NCBI RefSeq assembly: GCF_037392515.1
Contig: NC_090280.1
Coordinates: 18,726,001 to 18,790,000, forward strand
DNA: 64,000 nt
Direction of reading: 5' to 3'
From: Haliotis asinina
Lineage: Eukaryota; Mollusca; Gastropoda; Lepetellida; Haliotidae
The notes under the pieces were generated by a model. The model was not told the origin of the DNA. It was given only the letters and a program-made list of their open reading frames with translations, and searched no databases. Within the stretch, counting starts at the first letter, position 1. Each line of letters begins with the position of its first letter. The translations under genes and the position numbers were made by a program. Shown in pieces: positions 22,578-37,700 of the stretch.

Positions 22578-23930
22578 GTTTACCGATCTTATATATATGT
22601 CAGTGTTATTGTAACGTCTGCAGGCGGTTTGAAGAACTAATTAACAAGTATCCCACCCCATGGTACACCCCAAACTCTGTATTTTTGTACTCCCGAGACA
22701 CCAAACTGAGCAATATTCCTGCAATCGAATATGGACAATCCAGTGAGTGACATCATGAGCATCATTCATGCAATTGATATCTTCTCAAAACAGATCCTCT
22801 GTCTACCATACATATATTCTTTCATGGTGTTTATTGTTTCCTTAATTCTGTTTACTATGGATGGATGTTTGGCACTCATTGCATATTTCGTAAGCTCACT
22901 CTACCAAAATATTATCTGCATTTGAGATCAACTGTTCCGTTTTGGGGGTTGCTTTCTTCAGTTTGAATCACATAAGACCTAAACACTTACCTGAAATAAA
23001 TGACTCAAACAGCTCCAACCAATTATGTTGTTAGCTCCATCATCGCTGATTAAGACAGATTGAGTGAGTGAGTGAGTGAGTTTGGGGTTAGCGCAGCTTT
23101 TAAATCTTTGATTTAGATCACCGTGCGACTGTTTAACGATGAGCTAGTCTTACCTGAGTGAGTGAAACTACAGGTGTACGCCTCCTTTGTCATATTCCAA
23201 CAATTCCCCTCAATCATGAGACACCAGAAACTGGCTCCACAGATATACCCTACTACCAAGACATTGGTCCAAATGGATCACAAATGGAAAAAAATCATAA
23301 ATACTAGAAAACGAACCACATGGATTGGACAAGTGGAAAGAAGATAATAAAGACAAGATCTAGACTCAAAGGTCGTGGGAAATATATCTCAAAGAGAAGT
23401 AATTGTACCATGGAAAAAAGATAAAAGCAAACAAAGATGCTTGCCTGTGTCGTTATGTTGTCAGCAAGAATGCACATGGTTATGAGGATAAAATTATACA
23501 ACAAAATTACCGGCAGGTGCAGCTGTCGTCTCATGAAACGGTTTACGATTTACCAGACCGTTACATATCGCTAACATGTCCAAGCACCTCCGTGTTAAGT
23601 CAGAAAGTCAACAAGGAAACTGGTTAAACAAATGATTTTGATATAAATACGTAACTAAATAATGAACTGAATCAAATATACGTTTAGATTTCCTTCTCAA
23701 TACTGTGCAAAAGTTCAGTTGATAACAGTCGCTGCACAGATAAGTAAGCTTTGTGAACTCAATAGCCGAACTATCACAAGCACCATTTCTATACGTTTGT
23801 GACCAGTGAATCAAACAAAAGAATTCGAGAGTCCCGCAGTGTTACACAGCACTAAGAACTTCACCATTCCACGCATGCGGTGGTATCGGGAAGTTCCATG
23901 ACTTGAGTGGTCCTTGCCGTCGTATGACTC
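22578..23930. other. Gene-free stretch
   Basis: It contains a short SINE-core scrap (about 22,708-22,765, GAGCAATATTCCTGC and GACAATCCAGTGA) and a (GTGA)n run at about 23,063-23,081. A lone strong donor on the minus strand (TTTCAG, then GTAAGTG, about 22,989) has no open frame I can attach to it. Confidence 0.5.
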
Positions 23931-26900
23931 ACTGATCATTGTAGTCTCGTTACATACCTGAATTATGCGGTGATCATTGTAGTCTAAGCACCATTACACA
24001 TCTGAATAACACAGCGATCACTGTAGCACTGTTACACATCAAAATGACGTACTGATGATCATAGCCTAATTAGCATAACACATCTGAATAACACAATGAT
24101 CACTGTAGTACCATTACACATCAAAATGACGTACTGATGATTATAGTCTAAATAGCATTATACATCTGAATAACACAATGATCACTGTAGTACCATTACA
24201 CATCAAAATGACGTACTGATGATCATAGCCTAATTAGCATAACACATCTGAATAACACAATGATCACTGTAGTACCATTACACATCAAAATGACGTACTG
24301 ATGATCATAGCCTAATTAGCATAACACATCTGAATAACACAATGATCACTGTAGTACCATTACACATCAAAATGACGTACTGATGATTATAGTCTAAATA
24401 GCATTATACATCTGAATAACACAATGATCACTGTAGTACCATTACACATCAAAATGACGTACTGATGATCATAGCCTAATTAGCATAACACATCTGAATA
24501 ACACAATGATCACTGTAGTACCATTACACATCAATATGACGTACTGATGATTATAGTCTAAATAGCATTATACATCTGAATAACACAATGATCACTGTAG
24601 TACCATTACACATCAAAATGACGTACTGATGATTATAGTCTAAATAGCATTATACATCTGAATAACACAATGATCACTGTAGTACCATTACACATCAAAA
24701 TGACGTACTGATGATCATAGCCTAATTAGCATAACACATCTGAATAACACAATGATCACTGTAGTACCATTACACATCAAAATGACGTACTGATGATTAT
24801 AGTCTAAATAGCATTATACATCTGAATAACACAATGATCACTGTAGTACCATTACACATCAAAATGACGTACTGATGATTATAGTCTAAATAGCATTATA
24901 CATCTGAATAACACAATGATCACTGTAGTACCATTACACATCAAAATGACGTACTGATGATTATAGTCTAAATAGCATTATACATCTGAATAACACAATG
25001 ATCACTGTAGTACCATTACACATCAAAATGACGTACTGATGATCATAGCCTAATTAGCATAACACATCTGAATAACACAATGATCACTGTAGTACCATTA
25101 CACATCAAAATGACGTACTGATGATTATAGTCTAAATAGCATTATACATCTGAATAACACAATGATCACTGTAGTACCATTACACATCAAAATGACGTAC
25201 TGATGATTATAGTCTAAATAGCATTATACATCTGAATAACACAATGATCACTGTAGTACCATTACACATCAAAATGACGTACTGATGATCATAGCCTAAT
25301 TAGCATAACACATCTGAATAACACAATGATCACTGTAGTACCATTACACATCAAAATGACGTACTGATGATTATAGTCTAAATAGCATTATACATCTGAA
25401 TAACACAATGATCACTGTAGTACCATTACACATCAAAATGACGTACTGATGATTATAGTCTAAATAGCATTATACATCTGAATAACACAATGATCACTGT
25501 AGTACCATTACACATCAAAATGACGTACTGATGATCATAGCCTAATTAGCATAACACATCTGAATAACACAATGATCACTGTAGTACCATTACACATCAA
25601 AATGACGTACTGATGATTATAGTCTAAATAGCATTATACATCTGAATAACACAATGATCACTGTAGTACCATTACACATCAAAATGACGTACTGATGATT
25701 ATAGTCTAAATAGCATTATACATCTGAATAACACAATGATCACTGTAGTACCATTACACATCAAAATGACGTACTGATGATCATAGCCTAATTAGCATAA
25801 CACATCTGAATAACACAATGATCACTGTAGTACCATTACACATCAAAATGACGTACTGATGATCATAGCCTAATTAGCATAACACATCTGAATAACACAA
25901 TGATCACTGTAGTACCATTACACATCAAAATGACGTACTGATGATCATAGCCTAATTAGCATTATACATCTGAATAACACAATGATCACTGTAGTACCAT
26001 TACACATCAAAATGACGTACTGATGATTATAGTCTAAATAGCATTATACATCTGAATAACACAATGATCACTGTAGTACCATTACACATCAAAATGACGT
26101 ACTGATGATCATAGCCTAATTAGCATAACACATCTGAATAACACAATGATCACTGTAGTACCATTACACATCAAAATGACGTACTGATGATTATAGTCTA
26201 AATAGCATTATACATCTGAATAACACAATGATCACTGTAGTACCATTACACATCAAAATGACGTACTGATGATTATAGTCTAAATAGCATTATACATCTG
26301 AATAACACAATGATCACTGTAGTACCATTACACATCAAAATGACGTACTGATGATCATAGCCTAATTAGCATAACACATCTGAATAACACAATGATCACT
26401 GTAGTACCATTACACATCAAAATGACGTACTGATGATTATAGTCTAAATAGCATTATACATCTGAATAACACAATGATCACTGTAGTACCATTACACATC
26501 AAAATGACGTACTGATGATTATAGTCTAAATAGCATTATACATCTGAATAACACAATGATCACTGTAGTACCATTACACATCAAAATGACGTACTGATGA
26601 TCATAGCCTAATTAGCATAACACATCTGAATAACACAATGATCACTGTAGTACCATTACACATCAAAATGACGTACTGATGATCATAGCCTAATTAGCAT
26701 AACACATCTGAATAACACAATGATCACTGTAGTACCATTACACATCAAAATGACGTACTGATGATCATAGCCTAATTAGCATTATACATCTGAATAACAC
26801 AATGATCACTGTAGTACCATTACACATCAAAATGACGTACTGATGATTATAGTCTAAATAGCATTATACATCTGAATAACACAATGATCACTGTAGTACC

Positions 26901-29900
26901 ATTACACATCAAAATGACGTACTGATGATCATAGCCTAATTAGCATAACACATCTGAATAACACAATGATCACTGTAGTACCATTACACATCAAAATGAC
27001 GTACTGATGATCATAGCCTAATTAGCATAACACATCTGAATAACACAATGATCACTGTAGTACCATTACACATCAAAATGACGTACTGATGATCATAGCC
27101 TAATTAGCATTATACATCTGAATAACACAATGATCACTGTAGTACCATTACACATCAAAATGACGTACTGATGATCATAGCCTAATTAGCATAACACATC
27201 TGAATAACACAATGATCACTGTAGTACCATTACACATCAAAATGACGTACTGATGATTATAGTCTAAATAGCATTATACATCTGAATAACACAATGATCA
27301 CTGTAGTACCATTACACATCAAAATGACGTACTGATGATCATAGCCTAATTAGCATAACACATCTGAATAACACAATGATCACTGTAGTACCATTACACA
27401 TCAAAATGACGTACTGATGATTATAGTCTAAATAGCATAACACATCTGAATAACACAATGATCACTGTAGTACCATTACACATCAAAATGACGTACTGAT
27501 GATTATAGTCTAAATAGCATTATACATCTGAATAACACAATGATCACTGTAGTACCATTACACATCAAAATGACGTACTGATGATTATAGTCTAAATAGC
27601 ATTATACATCTGAATAACACAATGATCACTGTAGTACCATTACACATCAAAATGACGTACTGATGATCATAGCCTAATTAGCATAACACATCTGAATAAC
27701 ACAATGATCACTGTAGTACCATTACACATCAAAATGACGTACTGATGATTATAGTCTAAATAGCATTATACATCTGAATAACACAATGATCACTGTAGTA
27801 CCATTACACATCAAAATGACGTACTGATGATTATAGTCTAAATAGCATTATACATCTGAATAACACAATGATCACTGTAGTACCATTACACATCAAAATG
27901 ACGTACTGATGATCATAGCCTAATTAGCATAACACATCTGAATAACACAATGATCACTGTAGTACCATTACACATCAAAATGACGTACTGATGATTATAG
28001 TCTAAATAGCATTATACATCTGAATAACACAATGATCACTGTAGTACCATTACACATCAAAATGACGTACTGATGATTATAGTCTAAATAGCATTATACA
28101 TCTGAATAACACAATGATCACTGTAGTACCATTACACATCAAAATGACGTACTGATGATCATAGCCTAATTAGCATAACACATCTGAATAACACAATGAT
28201 CACTGTAGTACCATTACACATCAAAATGACGTACTGATGATCATAGCCTAATTAGCATAACACATCTGAATAACACAATGATCACTGTAGTACCATTACA
28301 CATCAAAATGACGTACTGATGATCATAGCCTAATTAGCATTATACATCTGAATAACACAATGATCACTGTAGTACCATTACACATCAAAATGACGTACTG
28401 ATGATTATAGTCTAAATAGCATTATACATCTGAATAACACAATGATCACTGTAGTACCATTACACATCAAAATGACGTACTGATGATCATAGCCTAATTA
28501 GCATAACACATCTGAATAACACAATGATCACTGTAGTACCATTACACATCAAAATGACGTACTGATGATTATAGTCTAAATAGCATTATACATCTGAATA
28601 ACACAATGATCACTGTAGTACCATTACACATCAAAATGACGTACTGATGATCATAGCCTAATTAGCATAACACATCTGAATAACACAATGATCACTGTAG
28701 TACCATTACACATCAAAATGACGTACTGATGATTATAGTCTAAATAGCATTATACATCTGAATAACACAATGATCACTGTAGTACCATTACACATCAAAA
28801 TGACGTACTGATGATCATAGCCTAATTAGCATAACACATCTGAATAACACAATGATCACTGTAGTACCATTACACATCAAAATGACGTACTGATGATCAT
28901 AGCCTAATTAGCATAACACATCTGAATAACACAATGATCACTGTAGTACCATTACACATCAAAATGACGTACTGATGATTATAGTCTAAATAGCATTATA
29001 CATCTGAATAACACAATGATCACTGTAGTACCATTACACATCAAAATGACGTACTGATGATCATAGCCTAATTAGCATAACACATCTGAATAACACAATG
29101 ATCACTGTAGTACCATTACACATCAAAATGACGTACTGATGATTATAGTCTAAATAGCATTATACATCTGAATAACACAATGATCACTGTAGTACCATTA
29201 CACATCAAAATGACGTACTGATGATTATAGTCTAAATAGCATTATACATCTGAATAACACAATGATCACTGTAGTACCATTACACATCAAAATGACGTAC
29301 TGATGATCATAGCCTAATTAGCATAACACATCTGAATAACACAATGATCACTGTAGTACCATTACACATCAAAATGACGTACTGATGATTATAGTCTAAA
29401 TAGCATTATACATCTGAATAACACAATGATCACTGTAGTACCATTACACATCAAAATGACGTACTGATGATCATAGCCTAATTAGCATAACACATCTGAA
29501 TAACACAATGATCACTGTAGTACCATTACACATCAAAATGACGTACTGATGATTATAGTCTAAATAGCATAACACATCTGAATAACACAATGATCACTGT
29601 AGTACCATTACACATCAAAATGACGTACTGATGATTATAGTCTAAATAGCATTATACATCTGAATAACACAATGATCACTGTAGTACCATTACACATCAA
29701 AATGACGTACTGATGATTATAGTCTAAATAGCATTATACATCTGAATAACACAATGATCACTGTAGTACCATTACACATCAAAATGACGTACTGATGATC
29801 ATAGCCTAATTAGCATAACACATCTGAATAACACAATGATCACTGTAGTACCATTACACATCAAAATGACGTACTGATGATTATAGTCTAAATAGCATTA

Positions 29901-30670
29901 TACATCTGAATAACACAATGATCACTGTAGTACCATTACACATCAAAATGACGTACTGATGATTATAGTCTAAATAGCATTATACATCTGAATAACACAA
30001 TGATCACTGTAGTACCATTACACATCAAAATGACGTACTGATGATCATAGCCTAATTAGCATAACACATCTGAATAACACAATGATCACTGTAGTACCAT
30101 TACACATCAAAATGACGTACTGATGATTATAGTCTAAATAGCATTATACATCTGAATAACACAATGATCACTGTAGTACCATTACACATCAAAATGACGT
30201 ACTGATGATCATAGCCTAATTAGCATAACACATCTGAATAACACAATGATCACTGTAGTACCATTACACATCAAAATGACGTACTGATGATCATAGCCTA
30301 ATTAGCATTATACATCTGAATAACACAATGATCACTGTAGTACCATTACACATCAAAATGACGTACTGATGATTATAGTCTAAATAGCATTATACATCTG
30401 AATAACACAATGATCACTGTAGTACCATTACACATCAAAATGACGTACTGATGATCATAGCCTAATTAGCATAACACATCTGAATAACACAATGATCACT
30501 GTAGTACCATTACACATCAAAATGACGTACTGATGATTATAGTCTAAATAGCATTATACATCTGAATAACACAATGATCACTGTAGTACCATTACACATC
30601 AAAATGACGTACTGATGATTATAGTCTAAATAGCATTATACATCTGAATGACACAATAATCATTGTATGT
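23930..30670. repeat. 82-bp satellite array (about 81 units)
   Basis: The sequence AAAATGACGTACTGATGAT recurs every 82 bp (24,041, 24,123, 24,205 and on). Each unit is two related 41-bp halves, one starting ATGATCACTGTAGTACC and one starting ATGATCATAGCCTAATTAGC. Two main unit types differ at linked sites: GATCATAGCCTAATTAGCAT and GATTATAGTCTAAATAGCAT. They occur in recurring patterns such as one of the first followed by two of the second. The first copies (23,930-24,040) and the last (30,640-30,670) are degraded, as expected at array edges. No coding potential. Confidence 0.98.
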
Positions 30671-30679
30671 AATTACCGT

Positions 30680-32700
30680 GCACACCTGATGGAAGTACCG
30701 ACCATTATTATTCTCATTCATTAGTCTCAAAATAGCTTAACAGCCATTCAGCATAGTTGTTGTGTCTACCGAGCGAAAGCTCACGGAATTGTGGCATGTG
30801 TTGTTGAGCTCGACGACAATCGTGATATGTGTTTCGAGTCTAACGATTTTAAAGGCGCATGAGTGGTATTGAGTGACTGGGGGTATTTTGTGTGTATACC
30901 ACTTTGAACAGGTTATCTGGATGATTTCATTTTTATGATATGGTGCTTCTACAAACTAATTAGTTTCTGTCCATAGTATGCGCTCTTCAGCATGGCATTA
31001 AAATTATGGGGAACATTAAACTACGGTTATTAGCAACTCAAAGGTGCCGCTGATACCATTGCTGTCCGATACAACCGCGGGTCCTTGTTTACATGTAGAC
31101 TAGAATATATAGTCATTCATTTCAGATATGATGAAGATTAATGCGAAAATTCTGTCTGCATAGACTACCAGTATTATCAGTCATTTGTTATTTCTAAAGC
31201 AACAAAAATATGTGCTATTTACCAAGTATCTATTCCATGAACCCGGATATACATAAATTTATACGTCTTCTAAATACTACGAACCATAACATTATTCTCC
31301 GTCTTGCAATTTTTGTAAATAAAATTTTGTCCAGGCGCTCTGTAATAATTTAACACAAGATGTCATTGTGTACTATTGGCCTCATGGCCATATCTACGAA
31401 ATAAACCTGTCTGTCTGTCTGTCTTTGTGTCTGTCTGTGCTATTTTGAAAATCAGGAACACGACACACTGTTATCTTGTTTTTGTTTTCTGTTTATCGCG
31501 GCATAAAGCAATATTCCAGCGATCGATAAATCGATAAATAATCGAGTGTGGAGCAGGCAATCCAGTGATCATGAGCAAGGATCTGCACAATTTGCAATAC
31601 GACTGCGTGTGTCAACCAAGTCAGCGAGTCTGACCACCCCGTTAGTTTAAGGTTCCATCTTCTTTTGTGGCATCAATCCAGGGAGTGCAAAAAATATCTA
31701 CCTGTCAAGTGACGCTGTAACTTCCAGCTTGTCTTTCAATGTTTAGCAGTTAATATGAACAGAATATTAATATTGTATCTGTTATATATTATTATATATG
31801 TTTTAACTCCATATTCGTTGACGCCATAACATCTCTAACATACCGAGAAGCCAGTTAACGCACTTTTCTTTAAATAAATACAAATTTCTAATGAATCAGA
31901 TGATACCAACTAACCAAAATGTAGACCCTTTATGTTGTACCTCAAAATCGTGTGTATCATTGCCTTCGGGACTTTTTGTAGTGACGGTACCTTCATATTT
32001 AAGCAGGAACTGACCAGTTTCAAATCTCTTCTACTGTAAACACCTCTTCCTGTAATGAGTGGATTTCCAGAGCTACATCATAGGAACTTCCATGATTGTA
32101 AAAACTATTTTCATTAGATATGATTTTTTTACCTTATTGCGTAAAAGTTCTTATTACTTATTACATTCTAAATGTCTGAACCATCCGTATTAATCTGTAC
32201 TCGAAAATCCTATTCCAAACGTACTGTTGACCTTGTCCCTTTTATTTATTTTTTCCGGATCACCTTGTCTCTGTGAAGTACCATAATAGCTATTAAATCC
32301 ATGCTGGTAAATTTAATGTAAAATACATTACAAACATTTTGGATGCTGCCATCAGTACACAGTAGCTAGTCTAGCTTGCTATCACTCGATATTAGGTGCA
32401 TAAAGAATGCACTTTCTGGGTGCATAATGGTATTGCAGTGCATAAAATGCAAGTTGTATTCATTTGACAAACCGAGCAGCAAATCACAGACTGCGTATTA
32501 TATTAATCAAAACATCCTCGCCATGCAAAGCTGACCTCCACATTTGAAGGGTTCGTTCTGGTACAAAACTATGGTTGCAAACTGATATCAGGATTTGAAG
32601 AACTTATGATAAATATAATGAACTTAGAAATCCAGATTAAACAGAAACGTGTATTAAGAAACCTTTACTTGTGACCATTTAATGAATAAAATAGGAGTTC
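30680..32700. other. Gene-free AT-rich stretch
   Basis: I see no exon. It holds a (TCTG)n run at about 31,410-31,440 preceded by AAATAAACCTGTC, resembling the 3' tail of a retroposon, and one SINE core listed separately. Confidence 0.5.
31493..31645 (+). mobile_element. Abalone-type SINE core, diverged
   Basis: Contains AGCAATATTCCAGCGATCG, AATAATCGAGTGTGGAGC, GTGTCAACCAAGTCAGCGAG and TCTGACCACCCCGTTAG. Confidence 0.75.
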
Positions 32701-32744
32701 AAACAAACCATGAAAGAAATGATGGCTATGCCAACATTATGCCA

Positions 32745-34763
32745 AGTGGATTGTTTCTCATTACACTGTGCCTGTAATAAGGTGGATTGTTTCTCATTAC
32801 ACTGTGCCTGTAATAAGGTGAATTGTTTCTCATTACACTGTGCCTGTAATAAGGTGGATTGTTTCTCATTACACCGTGCCTGTAGTAAGGTGGATTGTTT
32901 CTCATTACACCGTGCCTGTAGTAAGGTGGATTGTTTCTCATTACACTGTGCCTGTAATAAGGTGGATTGTTTCTCATTACACTGTGCCTGTAATAAGGTG
33001 GATTGTTTCTCATTACACTGTGCCTGTAATAAGGTGGATTGTTTCTCATTACACTGTGCCTGTAGTAAGGTGGATTGTTTCTCATTACACTGTGCCTGTA
33101 ATAAGGTGGATTGTTTCTCATTACACTGTGCCTGTAATAAGGTGGATTGTTTCTCATTACACTGTGCCTGTAGTAAGGTGGATTGTTTCTCATTACACTG
33201 TGCCTGTAATAAGGTGGATTGTTTCTCATTACACTGTGCCTGTAATAAGGTGGATTGTTTCTCATTACACTGTGCCTGTAGTAAGGTGGATTGTTTCTCA
33301 TTACACTGTGCCTGTAGTAAGGTGGATTGTTTCTCATTACACTGTGCCTGTAATGAGGTGAATTGTTTCTCATTACACTGTGCCTGTAGTAAGGTGGATT
33401 GTTTCTCATTACACCGTGCCTGTAATAAGGTGGATTGTTTCTCATTACACTGTGCCTGTAGTAAGGTGGATTGTTTCTCATTACACTGTGCCTGTAGTAA
33501 GGTGGATTGTTTCTCATTACACTGTGCCTGTAATAAGGTGGATTGTTTCTCATTACACTGTGCCTGTAGTAAGGTGGATTGTTTCTCATTACACTGTGCC
33601 TGTAATAAGGTGGATTGTTTCTCATTACACTGTGCCTGTAATAAGGTGGATTGTTTCTCATTACACTGTACCTGTAGTAAGGTGGATTGTTTCTCATTAC
33701 ACTGTGCCTGTAGTAAGGTGGATTGTTTCTCATTACACTGTGCCTGTAATGAGGTGAATTGTTTCTCATTACACTGTGCCTGTAATAAGGTGGATTGTTT
33801 CTCATTACACCGTGCCTGTAGTAAGGTGGATTGTTTCTCATTACACCGTGCCTGTAATAAGGTGGATTGTTTCTCATTACACTGTGCCTGTAATAAGGTG
33901 GATTGTTTCTCATTACACTGTGCCTGTAGTAAGGTGGATTGTTTCTCATTACACTGTGCCTGTAATAAGGTGGATTGTTTCTCATTACACTGTGCCTGTA
34001 GTAAGGTGGATTGTTTCTCATTACACCGTGCCTGTAGTAAGGTGGATTGTTTCTCATTACACTGTGCCTGTAATAAGGTGGATTGTTTCTCATTACACCG
34101 TGCCTGTAATAAGGTGGATTGTTTCTCATTACACTGTGCCTGTAATAAGGTGGATTGTTTCTCATTACACTGTGCCTGTAATAAGGTGGATTGTTTCTCA
34201 TTACACTGTGCCTGTAATAAGGTGGATTGTTTCTCATTACACTGTGCCTGTAGTAAGGTGGATTGTTTCTCATTACACTGTGCCTGTAGTAAGGTGGATT
34301 GTTTCTCATTACACTGTGCCTGTAGTAAGGTGGATTGTTTCTCATTACACTGTGCCTGTAGTAAGGTGGATTGTTTCTCATTACACTGTGCCTGTAGTAA
34401 GGTGGATTGTTTCTCATTACACTGTGCCTGTAGTAAGGTGGATTGTTTCTCATTACACCGTGCCTGTAATATGGTGGATTGTTTCTCATTACACCGTGCC
34501 TGTAGTAAGGTGGATTGTTTCTCATTACACCGTGCCTGTAATAAGGTGGATTGTTTCTCATTACACCGTGCCTGTAGTAAGGTGGATTGTTTCTCATTAC
34601 ATCGTGCCTGTAATAAGGTGGATTGTTTCTCATTACACCGTGCCTGTAATAAGGTGGATTGTTTCTCATTACACCGTGCCTGTAATAAGGTGGATTGTTT
34701 CTCATGACACCGTGCCTGTAATGAGGTGGATTGTTTCTCATTACACTGTGCCTGTAATAAGGC
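32745..34763. repeat. 36-bp minisatellite (about 56 units), open in several frames
   Basis: The unit is GGTGGATTGTTTCTCATTAC followed by ACTGTGCCTGTAATAA. Its length is a multiple of three, so frames persist for the whole array. One plus frame starts at an ATG at 32,710 and reads 665 codons of the 12-residue KVDCFSLHCACN. Another reads VPVIRWIVSHYT. The minus strand reads 691 codons of RNNPPYYRHSVM. The few variable sites (AAT/AGT and CTGT/CCGT) change an amino acid in at least one position of every frame, so no frame looks preferentially conserved. I treat the array as a minisatellite. Expression of a repetitive secreted or structural protein is possible, but nothing flanking it (signal peptide, splice sites) supports that. 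Confidence 0.92.
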
Positions 34764-37700
34764 GTGTGCCTGACTGAATCCCTTTTTAGGTTTCGATGCA
34801 CAGATGTAGCATCAATAAGTACATGTATTATCTACATGATACAATGATAGAGTAAAAGATAAAATCTTAATGCAATACAAATATCTTAAAATCATTAAAA
34901 TAGATCATAACAACGTAGCATTTACGAGACAACGTTCTTGCCCCTTCATAAGGTAAATGCCAGAATGTGATTTAATGGCAAAATATGCAAAATGTATAGT
35001 ATTGCATAATAGTATGCATGGAAGTATGATTGTATCAATAAGAATTAATGTAAATGTGAATAAAGAAATAGTCCACCAACTGGTCACTTGTAATATGACT
35101 GGACTTCCATAGAGTGAACATGTCCCATGTAGGTGGAACTGGGTATTCGAGATACGGATAAAGTAGTCACTTGTAACTGGCATATGTTTCCTTAAGGTTA
35201 ACACTTGAACACGTAATAGAAGTTACTGAGAATACAAGGAATGGATTTGTGTAGAGTTGCAGTTCAGACTGATGTAAGTGTGTCGATAAATGGTTCCGGA
35301 ATACCAACAATGGAATAAGATTATAGGTGGGAAAGATAAGATAGCCTTAAAGTACAATGCAGGTGACCAGTCGAGAACTTTAACTTGGGGTTTGAGTTTA
35401 ACTTCAAGAACCGAGAAGAAGCACCGTCTAGTCTCTATGCATAAATAAAGTCCAACGAAATTTGTAATCGTCTGGGTATTATTTTGAAGGACTCCTTGTC
35501 TCTATTAGAAGAACTCCTTTTCAAAAACGTATTCTATCTACCCCTCCACATATAGAAAATGAACATAAAGCCTAATGCATCAAATAATATTTCATAAAAA
35601 GGTATAACTATCCACAATTATATATGAAAAACGCCATCCTAAAAGAATGGTCCCGTGTATTGTCTGTTTTCCTCACATCGTCTTTTTTGTCTGTGCATAG
35701 AAGAAACAATACGGAAATACGTTAAGGATGCATAGACTTCATGCATATACATGGTGTCATGCTTGCTTCCATTAGTTTTCAAAATCACATTATTATCATT
35801 CACATATGCACTTTCACCATACCTTCGTGGACAGAATCTTGGTTTGTTAATTGTTTCTGGAGACATTTATTTTTTGTTGACGTAAGCTAAATATCACACC
35901 TTGCAAATCAGTATTTCATGAAACATACATGTCTTTTAAAAGTGATAGAGATATGGCTTAAAGTTTAACATGGTCGGTTCAGCGAGGTTTTGAGCAGTTA
36001 TTACCAACAATATCATATAAGGATTTATTTAAATTGTGAATTTAATTAAAAAAACTCATCTCCCCTCTTTCTAATGTCTTTCTGAATCAGCTCAATATAC
36101 GTTCTACCTTCTGTCTGCCCACTGTAGGCAAAGTGACACTCAAGTCCATATGTCATTTTTATTACTTTATCATAGTCACGTGAAGAAAACTCTTAAGTAC
36201 CTCGAAGACATTTCACATTGAACACCAAGTATTGAATAGTTTGTTACTCATAAAAGTAATTTTTAGTGAACAATTATCTTCTTGACAGATACATAACAGT
36301 GAGACACAATTAACAGTCTAAAAGGTTTGTACTAATAATTATGCATACGATCAACTTAAAACATTGCACCCTCCATTGCAGACCTCGCCACAATGTTCGA
36401 CAACTCTGTCAAAGTAGGGAACCATGACTGTGCATAGAGATGCACTAACAAAGTAACCTGAAATTATCTCAAGGCCACGGCACTAATCTGTGTATTTATT
36501 TCATTTTCCATTTTATCTTATCCTGTATGGCAACCACGTGACGTGTGTGTGCACTTTTTTACTCTAATCGTCAACGACAATGGCTGTTACCAGTGTATCC
36601 AATGTTTTGTTTCTGTATGTTAGTCTGTTTACCAATGTATTACTATATTTTGTTCTTAACTTGTATGTTAAGTGTGTGCCAATGTGCGTTGCTTTAACCT
36701 TCATCGTTTTACATGTTACGCGGTAACCATTGTTTTGTTCTGACCATGAACGCCAGTCTACTGTCAGCACATGCATTGTTTTTTCTTGCCTTTCTGTCAA
36801 GAAGAAACCCTGTCTGCTGTTTTGTTCATATTCTGTACGTGACGCTACTAAGCTATCTATGAGTTGTATTAATCTTATCGTAAACGTGAATCTACTAGCC
36901 TGTATGTTCCAGATACTGATATATTTCTTATGTCAGGCTACTATCCAGTGTATGTATGGAAGTGTTCTGATCTGTCAAGTTACTAAGTTTAGTGCTAAAG
37001 GTTAAACCGCGTTAACCTATGCATCTGTTTTAGCTATTTTATGTCATTTTACTTTCTCACGTGTGAATTACTTGCCCTGGTTGTTCGGCTACAATCCTGT
37101 GTATGTTATATTGTGTTCCTGCCCTGTATGTCAGGCTACAATCCTGTGTATGTTTTATTGTTTTCCTACCCTGTATGTGAAGCTTCAATTCTGTGCATGC
37201 TTTGTTTTCCCATTATCCTAATGTTATGCAACAAACCTGTAATTGCATTGTTTATACTTTTATCCTCGTTTCAACGTACTCACTTGGACATGTATTGTTT
37301 TGTTTGCTCCACGTTGTTAGTTTTCCGCCTCTACGGTCTCAGCACCTCTAGAAAGCCTGGACTTAGTGGTACCCTAAATTTTAAAAAAACAACACATCAG
37401 ATATGTTTAAAACTTTTACTGAAAAGCCTGTAGTGTATCCAACCATATGGAATCTTCCATTTATATATTCTACGAATAAATACATTTAACTCTGCACACA
37501 ATATCTCAAGTCGGTATGTACCTAAGCCATGATGGATAATTGTAACCTTGCACGTGATAACTGGAGCTAACTAAAAACATGTGCAATTGCATGCTGAAGA
37601 AGTTGTAAGGTATTCGATTCGCAGACATATGTGCTCCGTTCTGCCGACGTACATCTGAGATCAACTTCGTCCAGTTCATGTATCTTTGAGGTGTTTGTTA

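Noticed and set aside
22349-22750. Plus-strand frame of 133 codons with FIHSFIHS repeats
   Set aside because: It is a translation of the ATTC/ATTT microsatellite.
22930-23010. Possible minus-strand receptor exon ending in the GTAAGTG donor at about 22,989
   Set aside because: In the phase needed to join the transmembrane exon there is a stop about 16 codons upstream and no acceptor after it.
23930-30670. CRISPR-like array
   Set aside because: There is no repeat-spacer alternation. The whole 82-bp unit is repeated and the genome is eukaryotic.
35639-35866. Minus-strand frame with NKPRFCPRRYGE as a peptide-hormone exon
   Set aside because: A short donor-bounded segment is conceivable, but there is no signal peptide, cleavage-site pattern or partner exon to support it.
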